A stretch of DNA of 64,000 nucleotides from NCBI RefSeq assembly GCF_002575655.3, contig NC_053037.3, positions 446,369,793-446,433,792 on the forward strand, in the 5' to 3' direction. The notes under the pieces were generated by a model. The model had not been told where the DNA came from. It did not search any database and was given only the letters and a program-made list of their open reading frames with translations. The DNA comes from Aegilops tauschii subsp. strangulata. Taxonomy: Eukaryota; Streptophyta; Magnoliopsida; Poales; Poaceae. The position numbers were made by a program, and so were the translations under genes. How positions within the stretch are numbered: the first letter of the stretch is position 1; each line of letters begins with the position of its first letter. Below, in pieces: positions 11,667 to 23,030 of this stretch.

Positions 11667-14600
11667 ATGTCGTCAGTTAACCGAAGTTCTGTTGCTCGTT
11701 GCCTGAACCACGGAGGTGGTAGGGATGAGGAGGATCCTTCCGACCAGCCTTCGTTGGCAGAGTTTATGTTAGAGATGGAGAGGAACAAGCATGAGTCTAA
11801 CCGCTTGTTAGCACGTATCGAGGAGAACACCGCACCCCAGTGCAAAGAGTCAGCGACCATCTATGATTTCATTGGTCTGAAACCACCTACCTTCCATCAT
11901 TCCATTGAGCCACTCGATGCAGATGACTGGCTCCGTAGGATCACACACAAGCTGCATTCTGCGAACGTAGCTGAAGGTGACAAGGTCACCTATGCTGCAT
12001 ATCACCTGGAAGGTCCTGCTAGTCTTTGGTGGCAGAACTATGAGGCTATGCTTCCAGCTGGCCAGATACCGACCTGGAGAGATTTCACTGAGGCTTTTCG
12101 CGAGCATCACATTCCTCAGGCTCTCATTGACCGCAAGAGAGAAGAGTTCTGTAGTTTCACCCAGGGTAAGATGGTTGTTGATGCTTACAGTAGAGAGTTT
12201 GAGAATCTCGCCCGCTATGCTACAGAAGAAGTGTCCACGGACGCTAAGAAGCAGGCTAGGTTCCGGAAGGGTCTCGACCCCTAGTTGCGTCGTGATCTCC
12301 ACTTGCACCATTGCAGTACATTCCAGGCTCTTGTGAACAAGGCCATTAATGCGGAGACAGCTCAGCTCACCTACGAGGAGTCTCGTAAGCACACCCGTGA
12401 TTTGGTTCCTTCCTCTGGTTCTACTTCTCATAAGCGCCGGATTTGGGTTCCGAACTCCGCTCTTCCACCTGGATATGCACCGAGGCCATCTTATGTGGCG
12501 CCTCACCCAGTTCAGCAGTATGCTCCACCTAGGCCTATCGGTAGACCGCTTGTCAATGCGGGTCCACATCCAACTTCAGGGACTTGCTTCTCATGCGGGA
12601 AGCCAGGACACTATGCACGTGACTGCTCTCAAACTAACTATGCCCCACCCCTGCCTGAGAAGTCTGTTGGCTGTGGTAAGCCATCACGCAAGATGATCAG
12701 TGTCAAGGCAGCTCCCACTGAACGTGGACGTGTGCATCACGTCTCAGCTAAAGACGCTCATGATGATCCGGATGTCGTTCTTGGTACACTCCTTGTCAAT
12801 TGCCATCCAGCTTCGGTTCTATTCGATACTGGAGCATCTCACTCCTTCATCTCTGAAGGCTATGCTCGTTTGCACGACATGTCATTTTGTGATATGCCAA
12901 CTCCACTTGAAATCCAAACTCCAGGGTCTAGATGGCAAACTACCAGAATAAGCCATGGTAATGAAATCCTTGTTGACAGACTTGTATTCCTTGCCTCACT
13001 TATAGCCCTCAAGTCTACAGATATTAACATCATCTTGGGTATGGACTGGATGACAGCTCATCATGCCAAGATTGATTGTTACACCAGGTCTGTTCAACTC
13101 ACACACCCATCTGGCAAGTTAGTCACTGTCTCCACCAGAGTTGCAAAGCGTCAACTCTATTCTCTTAATGCCAGTCCTCTTCCAGACATTGAAGATATCC
13201 CAGTAGTCCGTGACTTTCCGGATGTCTTTCCAGAGGAACTGCCAGGTATTCCACCTGACAGAGATGTAGAGTTTGTCATAGATCTTATCCCAGGAACCGC
13301 CCCAATCTCTAGGAGACCTTACAAGATGGCACCTTTAGAACTAGCTGAGCTTAAGAAACAACTTGATGACTCCTTGCAAAAGTGGTTCATCCGTCCTAGT
13401 TCTTCTCCCTGGGCTTGCCCCGTCCTCTTCGTCAAGAAGAAGGATGGTACGGACCGGATGGTTGTAGATTATCGTCCCGTTAATCTGGTCACGATAAAGA
13501 ACAAATATCCGCTCCCTAGGATCAACGACCTGTATGATCAGCTCGCTGGATCCTTAGTCTTTTCCAAGATGGATTTGAGGTTAGGCTACCACCAAATCAA
13601 GATTAGAAACGGGGACATTCCTAAGACGGCTTTTGTCACTCGTTATGGCCAGTACGAGTACACCGTCATGTCTTTCGGCCTAACCAATGCTCCATCCACA
13701 TTCTCCCGCTTGATGAACTCGATCTTCATGGAGTACTTAGATAAGTTCGTCGTGGTTTACCTCGATGATATCCTTATTTACTCAAAGAACGAGGAAGAGC
13801 ATGCCGAACATCTTAGACTTGTGTTAGAAAAACTCAGAGAGCACCGCCTTTACGCCAAGTTTTCCAAGTGCGAATTTTGGTTGCCAGAAGTGACCTACCT
13901 AGGCCACGTGATCTCTGGTAAGGGCATTGCTGTCAAGCCTGAGAGAGTTCAGGCCGTTCTTGATTGGACTCCACCTGAAACAGTTAAACAAGTTAGGAGT
14001 TTCCTTAGTCTAGCCAGTTATTGTCGCCGCTTTGTTGAAAACTTCTCCAAAGTAGCCAAACCCCTCACGGAACTTCTCAAGAAGGATAAAAAGTTTGAGT
14101 GGTCCCCACAGTGTGAATATAGTTTTCAGGAACTGAAAAGACGCCTGACTTCTGCCCCCATACTTGTGCCACCGGATTTCACTAAAGACTTTGTTATCTA
14201 CTGCGACGCCTCACGACAGGGACTAGGCTGCATTCTTATGCAGGATCGTCATGTGATTGCCTATGCATCTCGACAGTTGCATCCACATGAGGAGAATTAT
14301 CCTACACATGATCTAGAGCTTGCAGCCGTAGTCTATGCACTTAAGACATGGCGACATTACCTTCTTGGTAAACGTTGCGAGATTTACACCGATCACCAGA
14401 GTCTCAAGTATATTTTCACCCAACCAGATTTGAACCTTAGGCAAAGACCTTGGTTGGAGTTGATCTCAGATTACGACTTAGGGATTACCTACACCCCAGG
14501 CAAGGGCAATGTCATGGCTGATGCGCTAAGTCGTAAGTCCAATTGCAACAATCTTATGTTGCAGCAGGGCCAACCACTTCTCCATGAGGAATTCTGTAAG

Positions 14601-16142
14601 CTTAACCTTCACATTGCTCCTCAAGGATTCCTTTCTACCTTGGTGGCGAAGCCTACTCTTGTGGATCATATCATAGAAGCCCAGAAGCATGATACGGGGA
14701 TTACCCGGATCAAGAGAAACATTGCCAAGGGTATTGCTGGATGTTTCTCTATGGATGATCGAGGTGCTGTTTTCTTCGAGAACCGTCTGGTGGTTCCCAA
14801 GAAGCAACATCTTCGGCAATTGATCCTTAAGGAGGCGCATGAATCCCCTCTCACGATTCATCCTGGTAGTACTAAGATGTATCAGGACCTACGCCAGAGG
14901 TTCTGGTGGACTAGGATGAAGAGAGAAATTGCTGAGTTCATAGCTAACTGTGACGTTTGTCGTCGCGTTAAGGCAGAGCATCAAAGGCCTGCTGGCACCC
15001 TTCAACCTTTAGCCATTCCTGAGTGGAAATGGGATAAAGTTGGTATGGAATTCATCACCGGCTTTCCCAGGACCAAGAAAGGAAATAACGCTATCTTCGT
15101 AGTCATTGATCGTCTTTCCAAAGTGGCTCACTTCCTACCTGTTCGAGAGAGTATCACTGCTAGTCAGCTCGCTGACTTATATATTTCTCGAATAGTGTCA
15201 CTTCATGGTGTTCCACTGGAGATCAATTCAGACCGTGGTAGTCTCTTCACTTCTCATTTCTGGGAGAGTTTCCAAACTGCCATGGGCACCCATCTTTCCT
15301 TCAGTACCGCTTTCCACCCTCAATCAAGTGGTCAGGTGGAAAGGGTCAACCAAATTCTCGAAGACATGCTTAGAGCTTGCGTTATCTCATTCGGTATGGA
15401 TTGGGAGAAATGCCTACCTTTCGCCAAGTTTGCTTATAACAATAGCTACCAATCCAGTCTTAAGAAAGCTCCTTTCGAGATTCTGTATGGAGGAAGATGT
15501 CGAACACCTTTGAACTGGTCAGAAACCGGTGAAAGACAATTCTTTGGACCGGACATGATCCAGGAAGCAGAAGAGCAAGTTCGCATCATTCGTGAGAATT
15601 TGAAAACAGCCCAGTCTCGTCAAAAGAGCCAGTATGACCGTCGTCATAAGGAAGTGGCTTATGAAGTTGGCGACAAGGCTTACCTTCGGGTTACTCCTCT
15701 AAAGGGTACCCATCGTTTCGGTATCAAGGGCAAGTTGGCTCCTCGTTACATTGGTCCTTTTCGCATTCTCGCTAAACGAGGAGAGGTTGCCTACCAGTTA
15801 GAACTACCCCCACATCTTTCTCGAGTCCATGATGTCTTCCACGTCTCTCAACTCAGGCGTTGCTTCTCGGATCCCATCCGCGGAGTGGACCATGAAACGC
15901 TTGATCTCCAAGATAACCTCGCATATCGAGAGTACCCTATTCGCATTCTTGATCAAGCAGAGCGTGTCACCCGACGTTAGAACATCAAGTTTCTCAAGGT
16001 TCAGTGGTCTCATCATTCCGAGAGAGAAGCTACTTGGGAGCGAGAAGATCGTCTTCGACTGGAGTACCCCACCTTCTTTCCATCGACCCCTGAATCTCGG
16101 GACGAGATTCTTTCAAGTGGGGGCGAGTTGTCACGTCCCTAG
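11667..16142 (+). pseudogene. Gypsy gag-pol polyprotein with two nonsense codons
   Basis: One continuous frame is interrupted by TAG at 12282-12284 and TAG at 15978-15980, and ends with TAG at 16140-16142 inside the 3' LTR. In order: Gag (about 11700-12560); a CX2CX4HX4C knuckle [14 protein letters not shown] (12584-12625); protease LFDTGAS (about 12818-12838); RT with YLDD (13758-13769); RNase H starting at the Asp of CDAS (14204); the integrase zinc domain ending CDVC (to about 14965); the integrase core; and a chromodomain-like tail (about 15930-16090) cut by the second stop. In the core, Asp at 15231 and Glu at 15339 keep the D-35-E spacing, but the first catalytic position, usually Asp in a MDF motif, is Glu (GAA, 15048-15050). 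I took the ATG at 11667 as start. An earlier in-frame ATG at 11631 is possible. Confidence 0.92.
16115..16127 (+). other. Polypurine tract of the Gypsy element
   Basis: AAGTGGGGGCGAG lies one base before the TG of the 3' LTR. Purine-rich tracts in this position prime plus-strand DNA synthesis. Confidence 0.85.
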
Positions 16143-19100
16143 TTCTTGTATGACCTAGACTAGCTAGTCATGTGTGCATCATGTCTAAATTTCATTTAAA
16201 TTTGAAATGGGGATTTGTGAAACCCTCAGAATCATTTCTGGAAATGACCCAGATAAAAATTTCTCCAAAAGGGTCCAAGAAAATGTTCATGTTGCTCCCT
16301 GAAAATATTGGACAGAGATTAAAATCAAACCAATATTTTTAGGAGCTCATAAATATTTATCTTGGCCATTTGGAATTAATGCAGTAATTATTTGCATTGG
16401 ATATATATATGTTATATATTTTATATATGTCCAAAAATTCTGAATTTTGGTGAGGGGCTTTGGATTAATCCCTTAGGTCCCTGCAAAAATTGACAGAAGT
16501 AAATAAAATGGTTTAGTATTTCTAATAAATCAAACAAATGTCAGAAAATTAGAAAACAGAAACAAACTAGGAAAAGGGAGAAACTTACCTGGCCTGGCCC
16601 AGCGGCCCAGCAGGCCGGCCCAGCCAGCTGGCCGTGCCAGTCGTCCCCTTCCTCGCGCCAGGAGGACAGGGGCACGCGCTCGCCGCCCGCGCGCTCGCCG
16701 CCCGCGCGCATGCGCGCCACCTCCTGCTTCTCCCCTCGTCGCCTGGATCGCCCGAACGAGGCCACGCGCCGCCCTGCACCTCTCTCGCTCTCTCCCGTGC
16801 CCATTCTCTCTTCCCCCTCGCTCTCTCTCACGACCGAGCGCTGCCGTCGCCACCGGCCACCGTTGCCGTAGCCACCGCCACCCCCTCGCCTCTCCGGCAC
16901 GCCCAGGAGCTCCGCCTCCTCGCTCTGAAGCTCTCCGCCGAGCCAAAGCCGGAGCGCCCCGTGGAGCCGTCGCCATCGCCATCTTCGTCTCCGGCCGCCG
17001 CGGATCTCCACTAGCTTCTCGTCGCCTGCAGGGCCTCCCCCGAGCTGCTCGCCGGCCTCACCGTGAGCCACTGACTCGAACCCCTCTTCTCCCCCTTGCT
17101 TTTGCGTGCTCCAGCACCGCTCCTTGCTGCGGCCGTAGCGCCTCGCCGCCGTCCATGGTGCCACCGTGACCAGAAGCCAAACTAGCCGCTCCCGAGCGCG
17201 TCACCGTGCTCCTGGTGATGCTAGGAAGCCGTAGTGAACCTCCGCAGCCCCTGCCGTGCCTCGTAGCCGCATCCCGCTTGAACCCGTGCTCTGGTCGCCA
17301 CCCCGAGCTTGCTTCCGGCGAGCTCCGGCATCCCCGCGTCCTTCCGTCGCCTCCCCTGGATGCGGACGAGCCCGGGCTACGCCTCGGTGCCCTCAGCTGT
17401 CGCCGCCGTGGCCTATATCGCGGACGCCGCCGCGTCCAGAGGTCGCTGGCGACGACCTCTCCGGCCTACCATGTGGGCCCGACTTGTCAGGTGATTAGCT
17501 TAAGGCTAATCACCCTCTTATCTACCCCCACTGACGCTGACAATGGGCCCCAGCACCGGTAAATAATTTAGATTAACTAGAAAACCCCTCCGGTTAACAC
17601 TGAGTCACTGACGTGTGGACCCCACACGTTAGGTTTTACTTGGTCAGCGCCGCTAACCCGCTGACGTCATGATGACGCAGTGCTGACGCAATAAACCCTT
17701 TTTCTGGATTTAAATTAAATCAGGAAATTCCAGAAAATGTTCAAAACTTCTAAAATTCATAGAAATTCAACCGTAGTTCAGATTTAAATAATTTATATAT
17801 GAAAAATTATCAGAAAAATGCAATCTATCCATCTGTACTAGTTTCATGCATGACAAACCAACATATACCTACTGTATAAGTGAAAAAATATAAATGGCAT
17901 ATATAAGGACTTAAATTAGAGTTGCATTTGAACCTTTGGTTCAAATGGATCTCTTCCAAGTTGAATGCTAAATGCATTGGCTCAAAATACATCACATATT
18001 CATGCCATATTCATGCATCATATTGTTGCATATGATTGTGTTTTAATTGTCGACACCGTTCCTTCTCGATAGGTCCTGCTCCGGAGAGTGTTCCAGAGTA
18101 CCTGTCTGAGGAGCAGTGCCACCCTGTTGACCTACCAGGCAAGCAAACCCCCTTTGTTCATTCTGATACAATCCTACTCTCTCGCTCCTGCTCTCTTTTA
18201 CTGCATTAGGACAACAACAATTCAACTGCTACTTTATGCTGCGGTAGTTGAACCCATTCCTCTGCATGACCTGTCATTGCCACAATAAATAGTTGAAACC
18301 CACTAGCATGTGTAGGAGTTGTTTGAGCCATGTTGTGTTCCTACCATGCCTTGCCTGCTATTGCTTAGAGTTGTGTCAGGTCTGATTCATAGGGAATGAA
18401 TTGGAGTGTTACGATATGTTCTGGTGCTGAGAGTTAAGTGTGTGAACACGATTTGGTAAAGGTAGCGGTGAGAGGCCATGTAGGAGTACATGGTGGGTTG
18501 TCTCACTGGAACCGTCCTTAAGCACTGAGTTCTGTGTATGTTGTCCAATGACTAGCTACTACCACACATTGGAATGCTTAAGTGCCCCTCTCGACTTATT
18601 AACCAACTTGATCTCTGTCCAGGAGTTGCAACTAGTTTCTGGTGTTTGTAGGTAGTGCTATTTTTCTACCGAGTGGCACCCGGCAGGGTGGGCTTGGGAC
18701 AGACTAGGCACACGTGGCCCGGTGTACCGAGTGGCACCCGGATGGTGGGCTCGGGAACCCTGCACACATCGTTTGGGGCCGTGAGCGACACCCCGGCCGG
18801 ATCTCCTTGCGGATGGAACCCGAATAGGCGATAAACCTGGACTAGAGTCTTGTGTGGTTAGTTAGGTCGTGGCCGACACCCTCGCCAGGCTTCCGCTTGA
18901 AGGTTGCCGAGGTACATGATGTGTACATGGCGGTAAGTGGTGAGAGCGTGTGTGAAGCAGTACACCCCTGCAGGGTTATCATGATCTATTCGAATAGCCG
19001 TGTCCTCGGTTATGAACTTCTTGGATGCTTACGTGGTACATAGACAACTTGAAGTGGATACTCTAAAATGCTCAAGATAAGTGTGAGTGCTATGGATGGC

Positions 19101-20208
19101 TTCTCGTAGTGAGACGGGAATGAATCCATAGTGGTGTATTGAGGTGGTGATTAGTGGACTCGTGTGCGCCTTCTTACCTCAAAGAAGTTTCTCGTAGTCG
19201 TAGAACAGGATAGCCACTGAGTCAAAGCTGGCTTGCTGCAACTAAACCCCACACTACCTTCTTGATACAAATGCATGTATGATAGGATCTGATGTAAGTC
19301 TTGCTGAGTACCTTTGTACTCATGTTGCTTTATTTATGTTTTGCAGCGGAGACTTCGGTCTTACTAGTAGTTCCGCTTGGACTTCGACGGGTAGCTTGTA
19401 CCTCAGCTACGATCTTGAACCCTTGGGAGGGTCTTGTAGATAGTCAGGCTTCTCAGCCTTTTTCTTTTGTAGTTGTCTGTACTCAGACATGTAATGCTTC
19501 CGTTGCTTGTATGCTCTGAATGATGGGCCATGTGACCCCTGTTTGTACTTACCTCTTCTGGGCCTTTTATCTATATGAGTTTGCGTTATGTTGTGATGCC
19601 ATGTTGTACAGCACATACTTGCATGTTATGCGTACGTGTAACGTGTATTGCTATGTGTGGGATCCGACAACCTAGTTGTCTATCCTTGGTAGCCTCTCTT
19701 ATGGGGAAATGTAGTCTAGTGCTTCCACCGAGCCATAGTAGTCCTCTACAGCCCGGTTTACCGGAGTCCTGCTAGCCCAGCACTACTGCTCCGGAACACT
19801 TGACTGGCCAGCATGTGATTCACTTTGTTCCTGTGTCTGCCCCTTCGGGGAAATGTCACGCGGTGACATCCGGAGTCCTGCCTAGCCTGCTACAGCCCGG
19901 GTTCCCGGAGTCCTGTTAGCCCAGTTGCTACAGCCCGGATTCACACGCTGCTGACCGACATGCTCGATGTTGTTTCATGTATGCCTGTCCCCGTAAGTTA
20001 GTGCCACTTTGGGTTCACGACTAGTCATGTCGGCCCGGGTTCTTTGTCATATGGATGCTAGCGACACTATCATATACGTGAGCCAAAAGGCGCAAACGGT
20101 CCCGGGCCATGGTAAGGCGACACCCGTGGGAATACCGTGCGTGAGGCCGCAAAGTGATATGAGGTGTTACATGCTAGATCGGTGTGACTTAGAATCGGGG
20201 TCCCAACA
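16129..20208 (+). repeat. 3' LTR of the complete Gypsy element (4,080 bp)
   Basis: Starts TGTCACGTCCC and ends CCCAACA. It is collinear with 7109-11176. The terminal CCTGACA of the 5' copy reads CCCAACA here. The stop codon of the polyprotein (16140-16142) falls within its first 14 bases. Confidence 0.92.
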
Positions 20209-20213
20209 AGGGG
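20209..20213. repeat. Target-site duplication AGGGG, right copy
   Basis: AGGGG follows the 3' LTR directly and matches 7104-7108, proving that the intervening 13.1 kb inserted as a unit. Confidence 0.9.
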
Positions 20214-20918
20214 ATCAATGCTCTTTCTCTTCTTGGACTTCTTCGTTCTGATCAATTCTTCTATCTCTTGTGGATCAAACTCCCTTCTTCTATCAGAAGT
20301 CTCCCGCATACTCTTGGAGTAAAATCTCCTTCTTCTCCACATGAATAGCAAGCATGGAGTAAAATCTGGTTAGGCCTTCTCCATCGGGATCGTCAACATC
20401 TTCCTTCATCACAGGTTCTTTGAAACTTTCCCTGAGGGCTCCTTTCATCGCTTCTTCTACTACTTGGTAATTTCTTGTACCTTGGGGTAAATATGACACT
20501 GGGCAGGGTAGTGCGTAGTTCCTTCACACAAGAAACAAGTAACCTGCCTAGTTGGGTGATTTCCTTCACAATGAGGGCATCCATCCTTGTGTTCTTCCTG
20601 GGTGTGTCCTATCTCTCCGCAGATCTTGCATGCACAAGGCTTTTTCATTTTATTGCCATATGGCTTCCGAATAAGATGAGACCTCAGTAGAGTCATCTTG
20701 AATTCCTCCCAAGTTTTTGCTCCATTCCATCCTTGGATATCTTGGTGCATCTTACACCATGCCGCAACACTTTTTGTAAAGTACTGAAGAGAGTATTGAA
20801 CCTCATACTTCCTTGCAATCAAATTTTTGCCGAAGTGCTTTTCCATGTTCTGAATCCATAGCTCTGCCTCCGGCTGAGTCATCAGTCCAGAAAATACAAG
20901 TCCATCTTCATTCATCAT
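20214..20918 (-). pseudogene. Gag-like frame with several zinc knuckles, frameshifted and interrupted
   Basis: The minus-strand frame starting at 20918 encodes a capsid-like stretch (QYSLQYFTKSVAAWCKMHQD and following, including a WEEFKMTL motif). Three Cys/His clusters follow: CKICGEIGHTQEEH, CPHCEGNHPTRQVTC and CFLCEGTTHYPAQC, the last a perfect CX2CX4HX4C. The frame stops at 20460. Coding-like text (QVVEEAMKGALRESFKE) continues in another frame (20293-20499), which implies a frameshift. With the segment at 6875-7108 the original Gag carried about five knuckles, more than the one or two usual in plant Gag proteins. I recognise it only as Gag-like. Confidence 0.6.
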
Positions 20919-21422
20919 CTATTGGGCCCAAAGGGTTTTGGGGATGAGATAAGAGAGGGAGAAAGATACCCATACAAACAAACAACATAGTTTTGAAGAT
21001 AGGTTTTATTTGTTGCTATCGGAAACACACACAAAATATGACAGTTCACAAGTCATCGCATCTAACGTGAGTATACAACAGGGGTTTGGTCTTCTAAAGG
21101 TCATATAAATCTTGGAATTCTTCAGTGTCTTCAAATTCTTCGAGTCTTTGACTGTGGTAGCTTCAACTCTTCTAATGCATGATGAAATCCTCTTTGCTCT
21201 GAAGTGGCCATCAGTTATCTGATATCTTGTCCGTCTTGGAGTGGCTTCAATTGATCCTCCGTGTGGTCAAAAGGGAACGGGGTATTGTCTAACTAAAAAG
21301 GGAATATTTGATAAAGCTCAGAAAAGAAGAGAGGTAAAGGATCTTTTTGAAAGTAAAGTTTTAGAGAGATCCTTTCCTAAAGGCTTTCCAGTTTCTAGGG
21401 CCATGTCCTACAGTCAACATGT

Positions 21423-21435
21423 GCTCTAATACTAT
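21423..21435 (-). other. Degenerate primer binding site of the unclassified retroelement
   Basis: The + strand GCTCTAATACTAT is close to GCTCTGATACCAA, the complement of the common PBS, and lies three bases from the LTR edge at 21439. It supports a minus-strand LTR retroelement. Confidence 0.5.
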
Positions 21436-21438
21436 CTC

Positions 21439-22254
21439 TGTAGCGACCCGACCCGGTAAGAGTCGAAGTCTCTGTTCTTACCGTGCTAGTCCCTGGATCG
21501 ACTTGCTGGCAGACACAGTACTCGAAGAAATAACAGAAATAACACACATCTCTTTATTACATCGATAGCCCAGGAGTAATACAATTTATTACAAGATAGG
21601 GCATAAGGCCAAATAAAACAAATATTGCGGAAGCAAAGTAGTAAATGAGTCCATCAACTCCAGGAGCAAGGCTGAGTGTAGAACATCGACCTATCGCACC
21701 TTAATCCCCGTCGGATATGTCTGCAACATGATACATTGCAGCCATCTAGGTCAGTACATTGAATGTACTGGCAAGTCACATCACGAGTATAATGAACCTA
21801 TTCGTACATGCAATTTGGCTGGTGGAAAGCTCTAAGTTTAATTTTTGCATAAAGGTAATTTTTCCCTATTGTAAAAGATAATATTCTACTACTACAAATA
21901 GCATATGATTGAGATGGTACCCCATCACAATCTATTCCCAAAGTTTAGCTAAACCCAATTTATTTAATTAAGGGTGATGAGATCTCCCGGCATTTCCACT
22001 ACTAGACGCTCAAGTTGTCCATAATCGGGGACATGGCTAATCGATTAGGTTGACACTCTACAGAGGTTCCCCACAAGACTCGACCACCTCCATGATCGGA
22101 AGATCATGACATAGTCTTTCAAAAGTATTCCCCCTTAACCCACGGAGAGGCCGGTACACCTGCATATTCTACATCAACTAGCCTAACCCGGAAGAGGTCA
22201 CACTATCTAGTCAACTAAGCCAAAGCCCATATTGGCCTGTGGCTGCACACGTAA
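21439..22254 (-). repeat. 5' LTR of the unclassified retroelement, outer end missing
   Basis: The + strand begins TGTAGCGACCCGACCC at the inner edge, so on the minus strand the LTR ends GGGTCGGGTCGCTACA. At least 816 bp are present. The outer terminus is not visible because a CACTA end abuts at 22255. Confidence 0.55.
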
Positions 22255-23030
22255 CACTACAAAAAAAAGACACATCCGTGACATTATGGGCGGAACGAAT
22301 TTTTTTCTGTCATGCTTATGACACTTCTATGACGATAATTGTGACAAAACCACATATCATCAGATGTGGTGGGCTCCTACTTCTATGACAAAAAATCATG
22401 ATAGAAAATGGGCTTTTCATCCTGGGCAGGCCGGGGACGCACCTACATGACATTATTTGGGCCGTCCATGACGGAAAAATCATGGTAGAAGCGAGGGCGA
22501 GGAAAATATCAGGGAGTTCCCGGTTATGGTGGGTGGTCGGGGCCGAGCGATGCATGGAGGTTTGTGCATTTCTCTCGGACACGTACACGCGTGTGTGCGA
22601 GGCGTTGGGCTCTAACTGAACCCGAGCGAGGCGTTCACTTACCGAACCCGAGCAATTGCACTAGCTACGTTACTGAACGCGAGCGATCGGTCCCTTGGAT
22701 GTTAACTGGACCCGAGCGATTCCTTTGCTACTGCTGCTAATTGAAGCCGATCAAATCAGCTGCCTCTTGATGAACAATGATCGTTGTTGAGGGTTGGATG
22801 AACAGTTCCCAGTGGGGGTTGGCTGAACAGGACCCCGTGGTAATAGAGGTCGTTGTCGCTGGATGAACAGGACCCCGATCGAGGAGGCCACCACACACCC
22901 AAGCCGGTTGGGGGTGGATGAACAGGACTCCATGGAGGGCTTGTTGAACAGTAGCCGATGGAGGCTAGATGAACAGTAGCCCATGGAGGGCTGGTTGAAC
23001 AGTAGCCCGTGGATGAATAGTGGCTAGGGG
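22255..23030. mobile_element. CACTA transposon end and subterminal region
   Basis: It begins CACTACAAAAAAAAG, preceded by TAA, a possible 3-bp target duplication. The first 350 bp have the tatgaca/tgtcata-rich text of one common Triticeae CACTA group. From about 22600 on, short words such as acccgagcga and ggatgaacagtagccc are repeated. No second terminus is visible. The sequence changes abruptly to Copia integrase at about 23031, so it is truncated, or the Copia fragment lies inside it. Confidence 0.6.
22770..23020. repeat. Short tandem repeats in CACTA subterminal region
   Basis: At least eight imperfect copies of a 25-45 bp unit containing tgaacag, usually followed by tagccc or gacccc and then tggaggg, lie in one orientation. 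They fit a CACTA subterminal array and are not coding. Confidence 0.55.

Larger units (their letters stand above)
7109..20208 (+). mobile_element. Complete Gypsy chromovirus-type LTR retrotransposon
   Basis: A full-length 13.1-kb element. It has a 5' LTR (7109-11176), a PBS, a gag-pol frame with the order Gag, protease, RT, RNase H, integrase and a chromodomain-like tail, a PPT, a 3' LTR (16129-20208), and flanking AGGGG duplications. The domain order and the C-terminal chromodomain-like region place it with chromoviruses of the Tekay/Del type, which have long LTRs. The two LTRs are collinear and very similar, so insertion was relatively recent. It split an older minus-strand retroelement. 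The copy cannot act alone, because gag-pol has two stop codons and an altered integrase residue. Confidence 0.93.
20214..22254 (-). mobile_element. Unclassified retroelement, 5' portion, minus strand
   Basis: This is the upstream half of the element continued at 5397-7108. Reading leftwards there is an LTR (22254 to 21439, possibly incomplete), a degenerate PBS, a leader of about 0.5 kb without coding signal (20919-21422), and a Gag-like frame. The LTR is cut on its outer side by a CACTA end at 22255. Confidence 0.55.
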
